A stretch of DNA of 10,250 bases, taken from NCBI GenBank assembly GCA_026388755.1, contig JAPLJE010000537.1, positions 1-10,250 of the forward strand. The letters run 5' to 3'. This document shows, piece by piece, positions 1 through 7,010 of this stretch. The notes beneath the pieces were generated by a model. It did no database searches, had not been told where the DNA came from, and saw only the letters and a program-made list of their open reading frames with translations. Origin of the DNA: Deltaproteobacteria bacterium. GTDB lineage: Bacteria > Desulfobacterota > Desulfobacteria > Desulfobacterales > Desulfatirhabdiaceae. The translations under genes were made by a program, and so were the position numbers. How positions within the stretch are numbered: position 1 is the first letter of the stretch; every line of letters begins with the position of its first letter.

Positions 1-1
1 T

Positions 2-1213
2 GCCCGCTATCTTCGGGCCAAGCAGAAACAGGCCTTCATCTCCCTGATTACCCTGCTGTCAATTGCCGGGGTCACGCTCGGCGTCATGGCCCTCATCATT
101 GTCATCGCCGTGATGGCTGGGTTTGAGTCGGATCTGAAGTCCCGCATTCTGAGCGTGGAATCCCATATCGTGGTGATGCGGCATGGCGGCAGCTTTACGG
201 ACTACTCCAAGGTCAACGACTGGATCAATGGCGTTGAAGGGGTCGAGGCCTCCACCCCTTTTATTTTATCTCAAATCATGATCCGATCTGCATCGGGAAT
301 GTCCGGTGCTGTAATAAGGGGCATTGTGCCGGAATCCGCCGGCAAGGTTATCACCTCGATTGGGCAGGACGGCTTAAAAGCCCTGACACCGCACATCGCT
401 GCAAAGTCATCTGCCACGGATGTCCCAGGGGTTGTCCTCGGAAAAGAACTGATGAAGAATTTAGGAGTCGCCAGGGGTGACATGATTCACATCCTGTCCC
501 CGCGCGGCATGATTTCACCGGCCGGCTTGATCCCCGTGATGAAACGATTTCAGGTTGTCGGCGAGTTTGAATCCGGCATGTATGAATACGATGGGTCCAT
601 TGCTTATATTCACCTGAGTGAAGCTCAGAAATTTCTTCACATGGAGGATGCCATTACAGGCATCGAAGTTCGGGTGAATGACATCTATAAAGCCCGCCTT
701 ATATCCGAAACAATCTCCAGCCGTCTGGGTTTTCCATACTGGGGCAGAGACTGGATGCAGATGAACCGGAATCTGTTTTCCGCCCTCAAGCTTGAAAAAA
801 CCGTCATGTTTATTATTCTGGCATTAATTATTCTGGTGGCCGCCTTTAACATTGCCAGCAGCCTGATTATGATGGTAATGGAAAAAACAAAGGACATCGC
901 CATCTTAAAAGCCATGGGGGCCACCGACCAAAGCATTCGGCGCATTTTTGTATTTAAAGGGATGACCATCGGCGTGATCGGAACCACCCTGGGAGTCAGT
1001 CTTGGCTTTGCGTTGTGCAAACTCCTTGAGCATTATAAATTCATTGAACTTCCTGGTGATGTTTACTATATTACCAAACTTCCGGTTCTCTTAAAGACGT
1101 TTGATGTCGTTTCGATTGCAGCCGCTTCCCTGATCATCTGTTTTATCGCCACGCTATATCCGGCCCGCCAGGCTTCAAGGCTTAATCCGGTTGAGGCGAT
1201 TCGGTATGGATGA
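2..1213 (+). CDS. lolC: Lipoprotein-releasing ABC transporter permease LolC/LolE (5'-partial)
   Basis: Inner-membrane permease that, with the ATPase LolD, extracts mature lipoproteins from the inner membrane and hands them to the periplasmic carrier LolA. The reading frame is open from base 2, before the first ATG at 86. The residues encoded there (ARYLRAKQKQ, then a hydrophobic stretch ending GVTLGVMAL) match the normal start of the family, so 86 is not the true start and only about 10 codons are missing. Of 403 visible residues, TM1 is at about 12-40, a large MacB-type periplasmic domain at about 41-260, and three FtsX-type helices at about 263-292, 318-342 and 369-393. The cytoplasmic coupling segment EKTKDIAILKAMGAT (about 294-308) contacts the ATPase. 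The protein ends in the typical PARQASRLNPVEAIRYG. Whether it works as a LolC/LolE heterodimer partner or as a homodimer (LolF-like) cannot be decided, because the upstream region is not visible; only one permease is next to lolD. Confidence 0.93.
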   Translation, partial: ARYLRAKQKQAFISLITLLSIAGVTLGVMALIIVIAVMAGFESDLKSRILSVESHIVVMRHGGSFTDYSKVNDWINGVEGVEASTPFILSQIMIRSASGMSGAVIRGIVPESAGKVITSIGQDGLKALTPHIAAKSSATDVPGVVLGKELMKNLGVARGDMIHILSPRGMISPAGLIPVMKRFQVVGEFESGMYEYDGSIAYIHLSEAQKFLHMEDAITGIEVRVNDIYKARLISETISSRLGFPYWGRDWMQMNRNLFSALKLEKTVMFIILALIILVAAFNIASSLIMMVMEKTKDIAILKAMGATDQSIRRIFVFKGMTIGVIGTTLGVSLGFALCKLLEHYKFIELPGDVYYITKLPVLLKTFDVVSIAAASLIICFIATLYPARQASRLNPVEAIRYG

Positions 1214-1273
1214 TGACTTTTCAATATACAGGAATCTGGCGCCTTGCACCGGGCTGTCATTAATGAAAAGTCA
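1214..1273. repeat. Perfect 10-bp inverted repeat after lolC/E
   Basis: TGACTTTTCA at 1214-1223 is exactly complementary to TGAAAAGTCA at 1264-1273, with 40 bases between the arms. The first arm begins immediately after the lolC/E stop codon. No T-run follows the second arm, so this does not look like a standard intrinsic terminator. It may be an mRNA 3'-end or processing structure, or a spaced operator. The function is inferred only from position. Confidence 0.5.
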
Positions 1274-1312
1274 AGCTTCTTGAATACCCTTTGGCCGGGT
1301 TGTGCTATCGAA

Positions 1313-1340
1313 TTGGCGCATTGCATGTGAAGCGTTAAAT
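1313..1340 (+). promoter_or_regulatory. Weak sigma70-like promoter candidate before lolD
   Basis: TTGGCG (1313-1318) and TTAAAT (1335-1340) are separated by 16 bp. Each matches its consensus hexamer at four of six positions. It lies in the only gap over 150 bp in the window, 35 bp before the lolD start, which is a sensible place for an internal promoter. Matches of this quality occur by chance, so this is only a candidate. Confidence 0.22.
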
Positions 1341-1374
1341 AAAGTCGTCTGGAATTGTTCGGTTAGGTTGATTA

Positions 1375-2103
1375 ATGGAAAACAGCAGGGAAAATGGAAG
1401 CATTGATCGGGATGAACAGGATAACAGTAGTCTTGTTCTGGCAAGAGACCTTAAAAAAAGTTATATCAGCAGTGGATCAACAATTGATATATTAAAATCA
1501 GTCGACCTGACGCTAACGGCGGGAGAAACTGTTGCCATTGTTGGTGCATCCGGCATCGGCAAATCCACCCTGCTTCAGATTCTGGGTACTCTGGATCAAC
1601 CGGATTCCGGGAATTTATGGTTTCAGGGGAAAAACATCTTTAAACTGAATCCCTTCCAACTGGCAAGTTTCAGGAATTCGTCCATTGGTTTTGTGTTTCA
1701 GTTTCATCATCTGCTGCCGGAATTCACTGCGCTTGACAACGCCATGATGCCGGGCCTCATCAAGGGACTATCCAAACCCACATCCAGAAATCTTGCAGAA
1801 AAGATTCTGATACGAGTTGGCCTGAAGAGCAGATTACAGCAACAGGTGACAAAACTTTCCGGGGGTGAACAGCAGCGGGTTGCGCTTGCCAGAGCGCTGG
1901 TCTTAAAACCGGCCCTGCTCCTGGCTGATGAACCCACCGGAAATCTGGATCAAAAAAACAGTGAACAGGTTCATGAATTGTTAATGGAATTAAATCGCGA
2001 ACTGAATATGACCCTGGTGGTTGTTACTCACAACATGAAACTGGCGTCCTATATGGATAGACGCGTAACCATCATGGATGGAAAACTGGTCGAAGCAAAC
2101 TGA
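1375..2103 (+). CDS. lolD: Lipoprotein-releasing system ATP-binding protein LolD
   Basis: Cytoplasmic ATPase that powers lipoprotein release by the LolC/E permease encoded just upstream. The 242-residue protein has a full ABC nucleotide-binding domain: Walker A GASGIGKST (57-65), Q-loop Gln109 within FVFQFHHLLPEFTALDN (a strongly LolD/MacB-like stretch), signature LSGGEQQ (161-167), Walker B LLLADE (181-186), D-loop GNLD (189-192) and switch His219 in VVVTHN. The start is fixed by an in-frame TGA at 1369-1371, which makes ATG 1375 the first possible ATG; a weak AGGT at 1365-1368 lies 6 bases before it. The N-terminus carries about 19 polar, acidic residues ahead of the usual LolD start, where LVLARDLKKSY aligns. 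The neighbouring permease makes LolD far more likely than another MacB-type ATPase. The gene ends 9 bp before bamA. Confidence 0.95.
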   Translation: MENSRENGSIDRDEQDNSSLVLARDLKKSYISSGSTIDILKSVDLTLTAGETVAIVGASGIGKSTLLQILGTLDQPDSGNLWFQGKNIFKLNPFQLASFRNSSIGFVFQFHHLLPEFTALDNAMMPGLIKGLSKPTSRNLAEKILIRVGLKSRLQQQVTKLSGGEQQRVALARALVLKPALLLADEPTGNLDQKNSEQVHELLMELNRELNMTLVVVTHNMKLASYMDRRVTIMDGKLVEAN

Positions 2104-2112
2104 GGTGTCAAT

Positions 2113-4812
2113 ATGTTAAAACGGTTATGTCACATCATTATCGGAATCTTATGCGGTTTTCCTGTTATGGGTTTTGGCGCCGAAAGCGTCCAGGTAATGG
2201 TCTTACCGTTTGAAATCAACGCTCAGCAAGATATGCAGTATTTAAAAGACCAGGTTCCACAGCTCATTCAACGCCATCTGGAAAGAGATGGGGCAACCAT
2301 CGTCAAGCCGGATATTGCAACCGCAGCATCGGGAAAAGAAATGACAGTTGAAACCATCCGATTGCTTGGCTCCCAGAAAAGCGCTAATGTGGTGATCTGG
2401 GGAAGCCTGACCTGGCTGGGACAGAATTTCAGCCTGGATGCCAGAATGCTTGAAGTTTCCACAGACAAACCAGCAGGTTCATTTTTTTCCGAAGGTGAAG
2501 GCGTTGAAAACCTTCCGGCAGCCGTAAAATCTCTTTCCGATGCTATCAGTTCAAGGCTTTTTAAACGGGAAAAGATCGCCGATGTCCGGGTCTCTGGTAA
2601 TAAACGCATTGAACAGGATGCCATCAAGCGCGTTGCAAAGACGCAGCCTGGCGACACATTCCTGCCCAAGAATTTATCCGAAGATCTCAAGGCCGTTTAT
2701 TCCATGGGCTATTTCGATGATGTTCGAGTGGAGTCCGAAGACAGTTCAAATGGAAAAATCATCATATTTGTTGTCAAGGAAAAACCAACTATACGCCACA
2801 TTTATATTAAGGGCGGCAAGGACGCTAAAGACGCGGGCAGCAAAAAATTCAAAGAAGAGGAAACAACCGAAATAAAACCGAGCAGTCTGGTTTTTGAAGA
2901 TGAAAAGATCCTGAAAAGTCTGGACATCAAAACGGGGTCGATTGTAAATATTTTTAAAATACAAAGCAATATCAAGCGTATAGAAGACATGTACAAGGAA
3001 AAGAATTACCACAATGTCAAAGTAACATATAACATCAAGGAGCAGGACAACAATCAGGCAGATCTTGAATTCGTCATTGATGAAGGGAAAAAAATCCTGA
3101 TCAAGGAGATTCAATTTGAAGGAAACCAGGCTTACCCTGCTAAAAAACTGAAAAAAATAATGAAAACTTCTGAAAAAGGGTTCTGGTCCTGGCTGACATC
3201 CTCTGGAGACATGAAAGCAGAAGATCTGAATCAGGATGTTGAACTGCTGACGTCTTTCTATCACAATAGTGGCTATATCCAGGCCAAGGTGGGTGAGCCC
3301 ATCGTTGAATTCAAGGACAACTGGATTTTTATTACGATCAAGATTGATGAAGGACAGCGCTTCAAAGTAGGGAAAGTCCAGATTCTCGGAGATATTTTAA
3401 CATCTGAAGCCGATCTGATGAAGCAGATAAAAATCTCCAAGGAAGAATATTTCAGCAGGCAGGTCCTGCGAGATGACATCATCGTCATTGGCGATCTCTA
3501 TTCGGATGAAGGATATGCCTATGCGGATATTGTTCCCCAAATTGATCAGGATTCTGAAAAGTTGATCGTCAATATCACGTATACGATTTCAAAAGGCAAT
3601 TTGGTCTATTTTGAAGGTATCAGGATCACCGGCAATACCAAAACCCGTGACAAGGTCATTCGTCGCGAACTCGATATCTATGAACAGGAACTTTTCAGTG
3701 GCAAGAAGTTAAAGCGCGGAATCAGAAACCTTAACCGGCTTGATTATTTTGAAGATGTTAAAGTAAACACCAATAAGGGTAGCGAGCCCGATAAAATGCT
3801 TCTGGAAATTGACGTCAAAGAAAAGCCAACGGGTACATTCAGCTTTGGCGGCGGTTACAGCAGCGTGGAAAACATGTTTGTCGTAGGCTCCATCTCCCAG
3901 CGAAATCTTTTTGGCCGTGGGCAACTGCTGCAGCTTAAAGGTCAGATCGGTAGTCAAACCACCCGTTATGTTTTGTCTTTTACCGAACCTTGGTTGTTTG
4001 ATATCCCCTTATCGGCCGGATTTGATCTTTATGATCAGTTTAAAGACTATTCGACTTATAAAGTGAACTCCATCGGAGGAGATGTCCGTTTCGGGTATCC
4101 GGTTTATGACTTCACCCGGGCCTATATCACCTATTTATATGACATCAGCAATCTGACAGATCTGTCTGACACGGCCACTTCTTATTTCAAGGACATGGCC
4201 GGACAACACACCAAAAGCAGTATTACCCCATCGATTCGCTATGATTCGAGAGATAAGGCCTTCAACCCGACTGAGGGCGCCAACAGTTCCCTATCGGTAG
4301 AGTATGCCGGAGATTTTCTAGGCGGGGATATCGGCTTTACCAAATATATCGGAGAGACCGGCAGATACTTTCCGCTGTTCTGGAGCACGGTTGGGTTTCT
4401 GCATGCCAAGGCCGGCTATGTTGATCAACACTCAGACGCGATTTTGCCGCCTTGGGATCGGTTTTATCTTGGCGGCATCAACTCACTGCGCGGTTTTAGT
4501 TGGGATCAGCTGAGTCCGAAGGATGCAAACGGCGATGCATACGGCGGGAACAAATTTGTCCAGTTCAATGTTGAATATATTTTCCCTCTGATCAAGGATG
4601 TCGGCCTGATTGGTGTTGTTTTTTATGACACCGGCAACCTGTATGACAATAATCAGGATGTTGATTTGGGCAACTTGCGCCAGTCCGCGGGGTTTGGCAT
4701 CCGCTGGTATTCACCGATGGGGCCCATTCGGCTGGAAAACGGCTTTGTTCTGGATGCGAAACCCGGTGAGAGCTCAAGCCGCTTGGAATTTACCATGGGC
4801 CAGGCATTCTGA
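2113..4812 (+). CDS. bamA: Outer membrane protein assembly factor BamA with N-terminal TolB-like extension
   Basis: Omp85-family outer-membrane insertase that folds beta-barrel proteins into the outer membrane. It has 899 residues against about 800 in E. coli. Residues 1-23 are a signal peptide (MLKRL, hydrophobic core, cleavage after GFGA). Residues about 24-150 form an extra domain before the POTRAs: strand VMVLPF, helix, then ANVVIWGSLTW and SLDARMLEV, ending in a helix to RLF. This resembles the TolB-N/CsgG-like alpha/beta fold. Five POTRA domains follow at about 154-225, 227-326, 329-414, 417-494 and 497-572. POTRA2 has a charged insert at about 235-261. The 16-strand barrel is about 573-899, with the conserved loop-6 motif SLRGF (791-795) and a C-terminal beta-signal LEFTMGQAF ending in Phe. 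The Shine-Dalgarno GAGGTG (2102-2107) overlaps the lolD stop codon, implying translational coupling. Family assignment is secure; the identity of the N-terminal domain is by pattern only. Confidence 0.96.
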   Translation: MLKRLCHIIIGILCGFPVMGFGAESVQVMVLPFEINAQQDMQYLKDQVPQLIQRHLERDGATIVKPDIATAASGKEMTVETIRLLGSQKSANVVIWGSLTWLGQNFSLDARMLEVSTDKPAGSFFSEGEGVENLPAAVKSLSDAISSRLFKREKIADVRVSGNKRIEQDAIKRVAKTQPGDTFLPKNLSEDLKAVYSMGYFDDVRVESEDSSNGKIIIFVVKEKPTIRHIYIKGGKDAKDAGSKKFKEEETTEIKPSSLVFEDEKILKSLDIKTGSIVNIFKIQSNIKRIEDMYKEKNYHNVKVTYNIKEQDNNQADLEFVIDEGKKILIKEIQFEGNQAYPAKKLKKIMKTSEKGFWSWLTSSGDMKAEDLNQDVELLTSFYHNSGYIQAKVGEPIVEFKDNWIFITIKIDEGQRFKVGKVQILGDILTSEADLMKQIKISKEEYFSRQVLRDDIIVIGDLYSDEGYAYADIVPQIDQDSEKLIVNITYTISKGNLVYFEGIRITGNTKTRDKVIRRELDIYEQELFSGKKLKRGIRNLNRLDYFEDVKVNTNKGSEPDKMLLEIDVKEKPTGTFSFGGGYSSVENMFVVGSISQRNLFGRGQLLQLKGQIGSQTTRYVLSFTEPWLFDIPLSAGFDLYDQFKDYSTYKVNSIGGDVRFGYPVYDFTRAYITYLYDISNLTDLSDTATSYFKDMAGQHTKSSITPSIRYDSRDKAFNPTEGANSSLSVEYAGDFLGGDIGFTKYIGETGRYFPLFWSTVGFLHAKAGYVDQHSDAILPPWDRFYLGGINSLRGFSWDQLSPKDANGDAYGGNKFVQFNVEYIFPLIKDVGLIGVVFYDTGNLYDNNQDVDLGNLRQSAGFGIRWYSPMGPIRLENGFVLDAKPGESSSRLEFTMGQAF

Positions 4813-4926
4813 TCGCTTTTTTTAGTACTACGAAGAATGAAATTTTGAGATAGATGATGAGGGGCGAGGAACTGCCGTTTCACCTCTAACTCTTTACTTT
4901 TATGTAAAATACGCACCATATTTCTT

Positions 4927-4934
4927 GAAAGGGG
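4927..4934 (+). promoter_or_regulatory. Ribosome binding site that sets the skp start
   Basis: GAAAGGGG ends 8 bases before ATG 4943. A longer frame opens at TTG 4925, but that start would place this purine-rich site inside the coding region, so the ATG is preferred. Confidence 0.7.
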
Positions 4935-4942
4935 TTTTCAAA

Positions 4943-5509
4943 ATGAACATGATGAAGAGCATTCTGGCTGTTGGAGTATTATCTTTTTTCTTTCTGACAG
5001 GTGCATCATCAGCCGCTGATGTTGCCAAAATCGGAGTTGTGGATTTCCAGAAGATCCTTGAGGTTTCCAACGCCGGCAAGACGGCTCAGGTTGAAATCAA
5101 TAAACAGGGAAAACAGATGGAAACCGATCTCAAAGACAGGGGCACTGAGATCGAAGATATTGAAAAAAAGGTTGAACGTGAATCTCTGGTCATGAGCAAA
5201 GAAGTCCGTGAAGAAAAACAGCGGGAAATGAGAATTAAGATTGGCGATTTCAAAGCACTTCAGCAGAAATACATGGAAGATTTCAAAGCGCTCGAAAATC
5301 GAATTATCAGCCGGATTCAAAAAGAAGTGGTTGAGCTGGTTCAGGAAATTGGAAAAAAAGAAGGGTATACGCTGATTGTCGAAAAGCGGACCGGTGGTGT
5401 TGTTTATTCGCCTTTGTCCATAGACATCACCGATGCTGTGATCCAAATATACAATACGCAGGCGCCAAAATCGGATGATACACCTGCACCTGAAAAGAAG
5501 AAAAAATAA
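4943..5509 (+). CDS. skp: Periplasmic chaperone Skp (OmpH family)
   Basis: Periplasmic holdase that binds unfolded outer-membrane proteins as they leave the Sec translocon and keeps them soluble for BamA, its upstream neighbour. The protein has 188 residues from ATG 4943. Residues 1-24 are a signal peptide with cleavage at ASSA|ADV. The mature protein opens with the family signature KIGVVDFQKIL, followed by a long charged helical region (about 45-145, many E/K/Q) that would form the coiled-coil tentacles of the trimer. It then returns to the body strands (GYTLIVEKRTGGVVY) and the typical end DITDAVIQIYN. The tail (about 182-188 and just before) is short, proline- and lysine-rich (PAPEKKKK) and probably disordered. 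The frame could open at TTG 4925, but the ribosome binding site argues against it. ATG 4949 and 4952 are lesser alternatives. It lies 130 bp after bamA and 12 bp before lpxD. Confidence 0.93.
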   Translation: MNMMKSILAVGVLSFFFLTGASSAADVAKIGVVDFQKILEVSNAGKTAQVEINKQGKQMETDLKDRGTEIEDIEKKVERESLVMSKEVREEKQREMRIKIGDFKALQQKYMEDFKALENRIISRIQKEVVELVQEIGKKEGYTLIVEKRTGGVVYSPLSIDITDAVIQIYNTQAPKSDDTPAPEKKKK

Positions 5510-5512
5510 AGG
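5508..5512 (+). promoter_or_regulatory. Ribosome binding site that sets the lpxD start
   Basis: AAAGG overlaps the skp stop codon and ends 9 bases before ATG 5522. It directly abuts a TTG at 5513, which therefore cannot be the initiator. Confidence 0.6.
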
Positions 5513-5521
5513 TTGATTCAA

Positions 5522-6562
5522 ATGGAAATGACGCTTGCCCAGATTGCATCGCGAGTTCAGGGCCAAATTCAGGGAGATGGCCAAAAATGCATTACCGGAG
5601 TCGCGCCGTTTGAAGCCGCAAATGATTGCGATATCACCTATGCAGGAAGTCCCAAATTTCTCAAGCGGCTTCATGAAACACAAGCCGGCGCAATTCTGGT
5701 TCCCCTCGATTTTTCGGAAGTCAGTGAACGTGTCATTCGGGTCAAAAACCCACAGTGGGTCTTTTCTCAAGTGGTTCGGTTTTTTCACCCGTCCTCTCGA
5801 GCCTGGTCCGGTATCAGTCCGGTTGCCCATGTGGGCCAGCAGGTTCTCATGGGCCATGATGTCGCCATCGCTCCTTTTGCCGTTATTCAGGATCGTGTCA
5901 CCCTCGGGGATCGCGTCACCCTGCATCCCCATGTGGTTATCGGAGATGGCGTAACCCTTGGCAGCGATGTGGAAATCTTCCCCAATGTCACCATCTTGAA
6001 CGGTGCCATCATCGGCAGTCGTGTCACCATTCACGCAGGAACCATCATTGGGAGCGACGGATTCGGTTATACTCCGGACGACGGCATTTATGCCAAGATT
6101 CCCCATCTGGGAATCGTTCAGATAGACGATGATGTGGAGATTGGCGCCGGAAATACCATTGATCGTGCGACATACGGAAAGACATGGATTCAAAAAGGCG
6201 TTAAAACCGACAACCTGGTTCATATCGCCCATAATGTCGTTATTGGGGAAAACACCCTCCTTGTCGCTCAGGTCGGGATTTCAGGAAGTACCACCATCGG
6301 CAGGCAATGCATTCTGGCCGGTCAGGTCGGCGTGTCGGGGCATTTGAAGATTGGAGATCGCGTGACTATCGGACCCCAGTCCGGCATCGCCGGTTCAATT
6401 TCGGATGGTGCAATTGTCTCCGGATCACCGGAAATGCCGCATCAACAATGGCTGAGAGTCCAGCGGATTATTGCTCGGCTTCCGAATATCAAAAAGAAAC
6501 TGGGCGAGATGGAAAAGAGGCTGAATGAAATTGAAACTTCCCTGAACCAAACGGAGACATGA
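5522..6562 (+). CDS. lpxD: UDP-3-O-(3-hydroxyacyl)glucosamine N-acyltransferase LpxD
   Basis: Cytoplasmic enzyme of lipid A synthesis. It transfers an R-3-hydroxyacyl chain from ACP to the free 2-amino group made by LpxC. The protein has 346 residues from ATG 5522, close to E. coli LpxD (341). The N-terminal uridine-binding domain (about 1-95) includes ITGVAPFEAANDCDITY and the segment around SPKFLKRL. A left-handed beta-helix of hexapeptide repeats (I/V-G-x-x-V/T pattern) covers about 100-295. The catalytic histidine is the second His of HIAHNVVIG (His237), and the IIGSDGFGY segment near 178 is also conserved. The C-terminus from about 310 is a long amphipathic helix (QRIIARLPNIKKKLGEMEKR), typical of the family trimer. 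The length and N-terminal domain separate it from LpxA. ATG 5528 is an alternative start. Only 4 bp separate it from fabZ. lpxC is not in this window. Confidence 0.96.
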   Translation: MEMTLAQIASRVQGQIQGDGQKCITGVAPFEAANDCDITYAGSPKFLKRLHETQAGAILVPLDFSEVSERVIRVKNPQWVFSQVVRFFHPSSRAWSGISPVAHVGQQVLMGHDVAIAPFAVIQDRVTLGDRVTLHPHVVIGDGVTLGSDVEIFPNVTILNGAIIGSRVTIHAGTIIGSDGFGYTPDDGIYAKIPHLGIVQIDDDVEIGAGNTIDRATYGKTWIQKGVKTDNLVHIAHNVVIGENTLLVAQVGISGSTTIGRQCILAGQVGVSGHLKIGDRVTIGPQSGIAGSISDGAIVSGSPEMPHQQWLRVQRIIARLPNIKKKLGEMEKRLNEIETSLNQTET

Positions 6563-6566
6563 CATC

Positions 6567-7010
6567 ATGCATCGCATGGATATCTCTGAAATCTTAGCCC
6601 TGTTGCCGCATCGATATCCGATGATCCTGATTGATAGGATCGTCGATCTGATTCCTGGAGAAAAAGTGGTGGCCTTAAAAAATGTCACCATCAATGAGCC
6701 CTATTTTACCGGACATTTCCCCACCATTCCCGTGATGCCAGGCGTATTGATCGTAGAAGCCATGGGACAGGCGGGCGGGGTTCTCATCATGTCGGATCTG
6801 CCTCAAAACGAAATACCCGGCGCCATTTATTTTATGGGATTTGATCACGTCAGATTCCGCATACCGGTAACCCCCGGAGACCAATTGATTCTGGAAGTCA
6901 AAATAATCAAAAAACGATCAAAAGCCGTTAAAATGTCCGCAACGGCTACGGTCGGTGAAAAACTGGTGGCTGAAGCCGAGCTACTGGCCACTTATGGAGA
7001 TCCTGTATGA
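6567..7010 (+). CDS. fabZ: 3-hydroxyacyl-[acyl-carrier-protein] dehydratase FabZ
   Basis: Hot-dog-fold dehydratase that removes water from 3-hydroxyacyl-ACP in fatty acid elongation. Sitting between lpxD and lpxA, it helps control how much 3-hydroxyacyl-ACP goes to lipid A rather than phospholipid. The protein has 147 residues, normal for the family. It opens with ISEILALLPHRYPMILIDRI. The active-site His50 is in GHFPTIPVMPG and the catalytic Glu64 in VLIVEAMGQAGG, the spacing expected for FabZ. FabA is unlikely because the GHFP-PVMPGVLIVEAMGQ form and the N-terminus are those of FabZ. GGAG (6553-6556) lies 10 bases before ATG 6567; ATG 6576 is a less likely alternative. Its stop overlaps the lpxA start as ATGA (7007-7010), suggesting coupled translation. 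It is a single-domain protein, not an LpxC-FabZ fusion. Confidence 0.97.
   Translation: MHRMDISEILALLPHRYPMILIDRIVDLIPGEKVVALKNVTINEPYFTGHFPTIPVMPGVLIVEAMGQAGGVLIMSDLPQNEIPGAIYFMGFDHVRFRIPVTPGDQLILEVKIIKKRSKAVKMSATATVGEKLVAEAELLATYGDPV

Noticed and set aside
2746..3264. 172-codon minus-strand frame within bamA
   Set aside because: It is rich in Phe, Ile and Leu because it is the complement of Lys/Glu-rich POTRA codons. No start signal or family pattern is visible.
4817..4823. Run of seven T after bamA as a possible intrinsic terminator
   Set aside because: No inverted repeat precedes the T-run, so there is no stem to make a terminator.
4893..4910. TAAAAT hexamer and TTTAC/GTAAA mini-palindrome upstream of skp as promoter or operator
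   Set aside because: TAAAAT (4905-4910) is a fair -10, but no acceptable -35 lies 16-18 bases upstream, and the 5-base palindrome is too short to support. A promoter for skp in this gap is possible but not shown.
4925..4927. TTG start for skp giving six extra residues
   Set aside because: The ribosome binding site GAAAGGGG lies downstream of it, and the signal peptide is complete from ATG 4943.
5009..6232. 407-codon open frame on the minus strand opposite skp and lpxD
   Set aside because: It spans two convincing plus-strand genes and their junction, has no recognisable domain, and its G- and D-rich repeats are simply the antisense of the LpxD hexapeptide repeats. It is a shadow frame.
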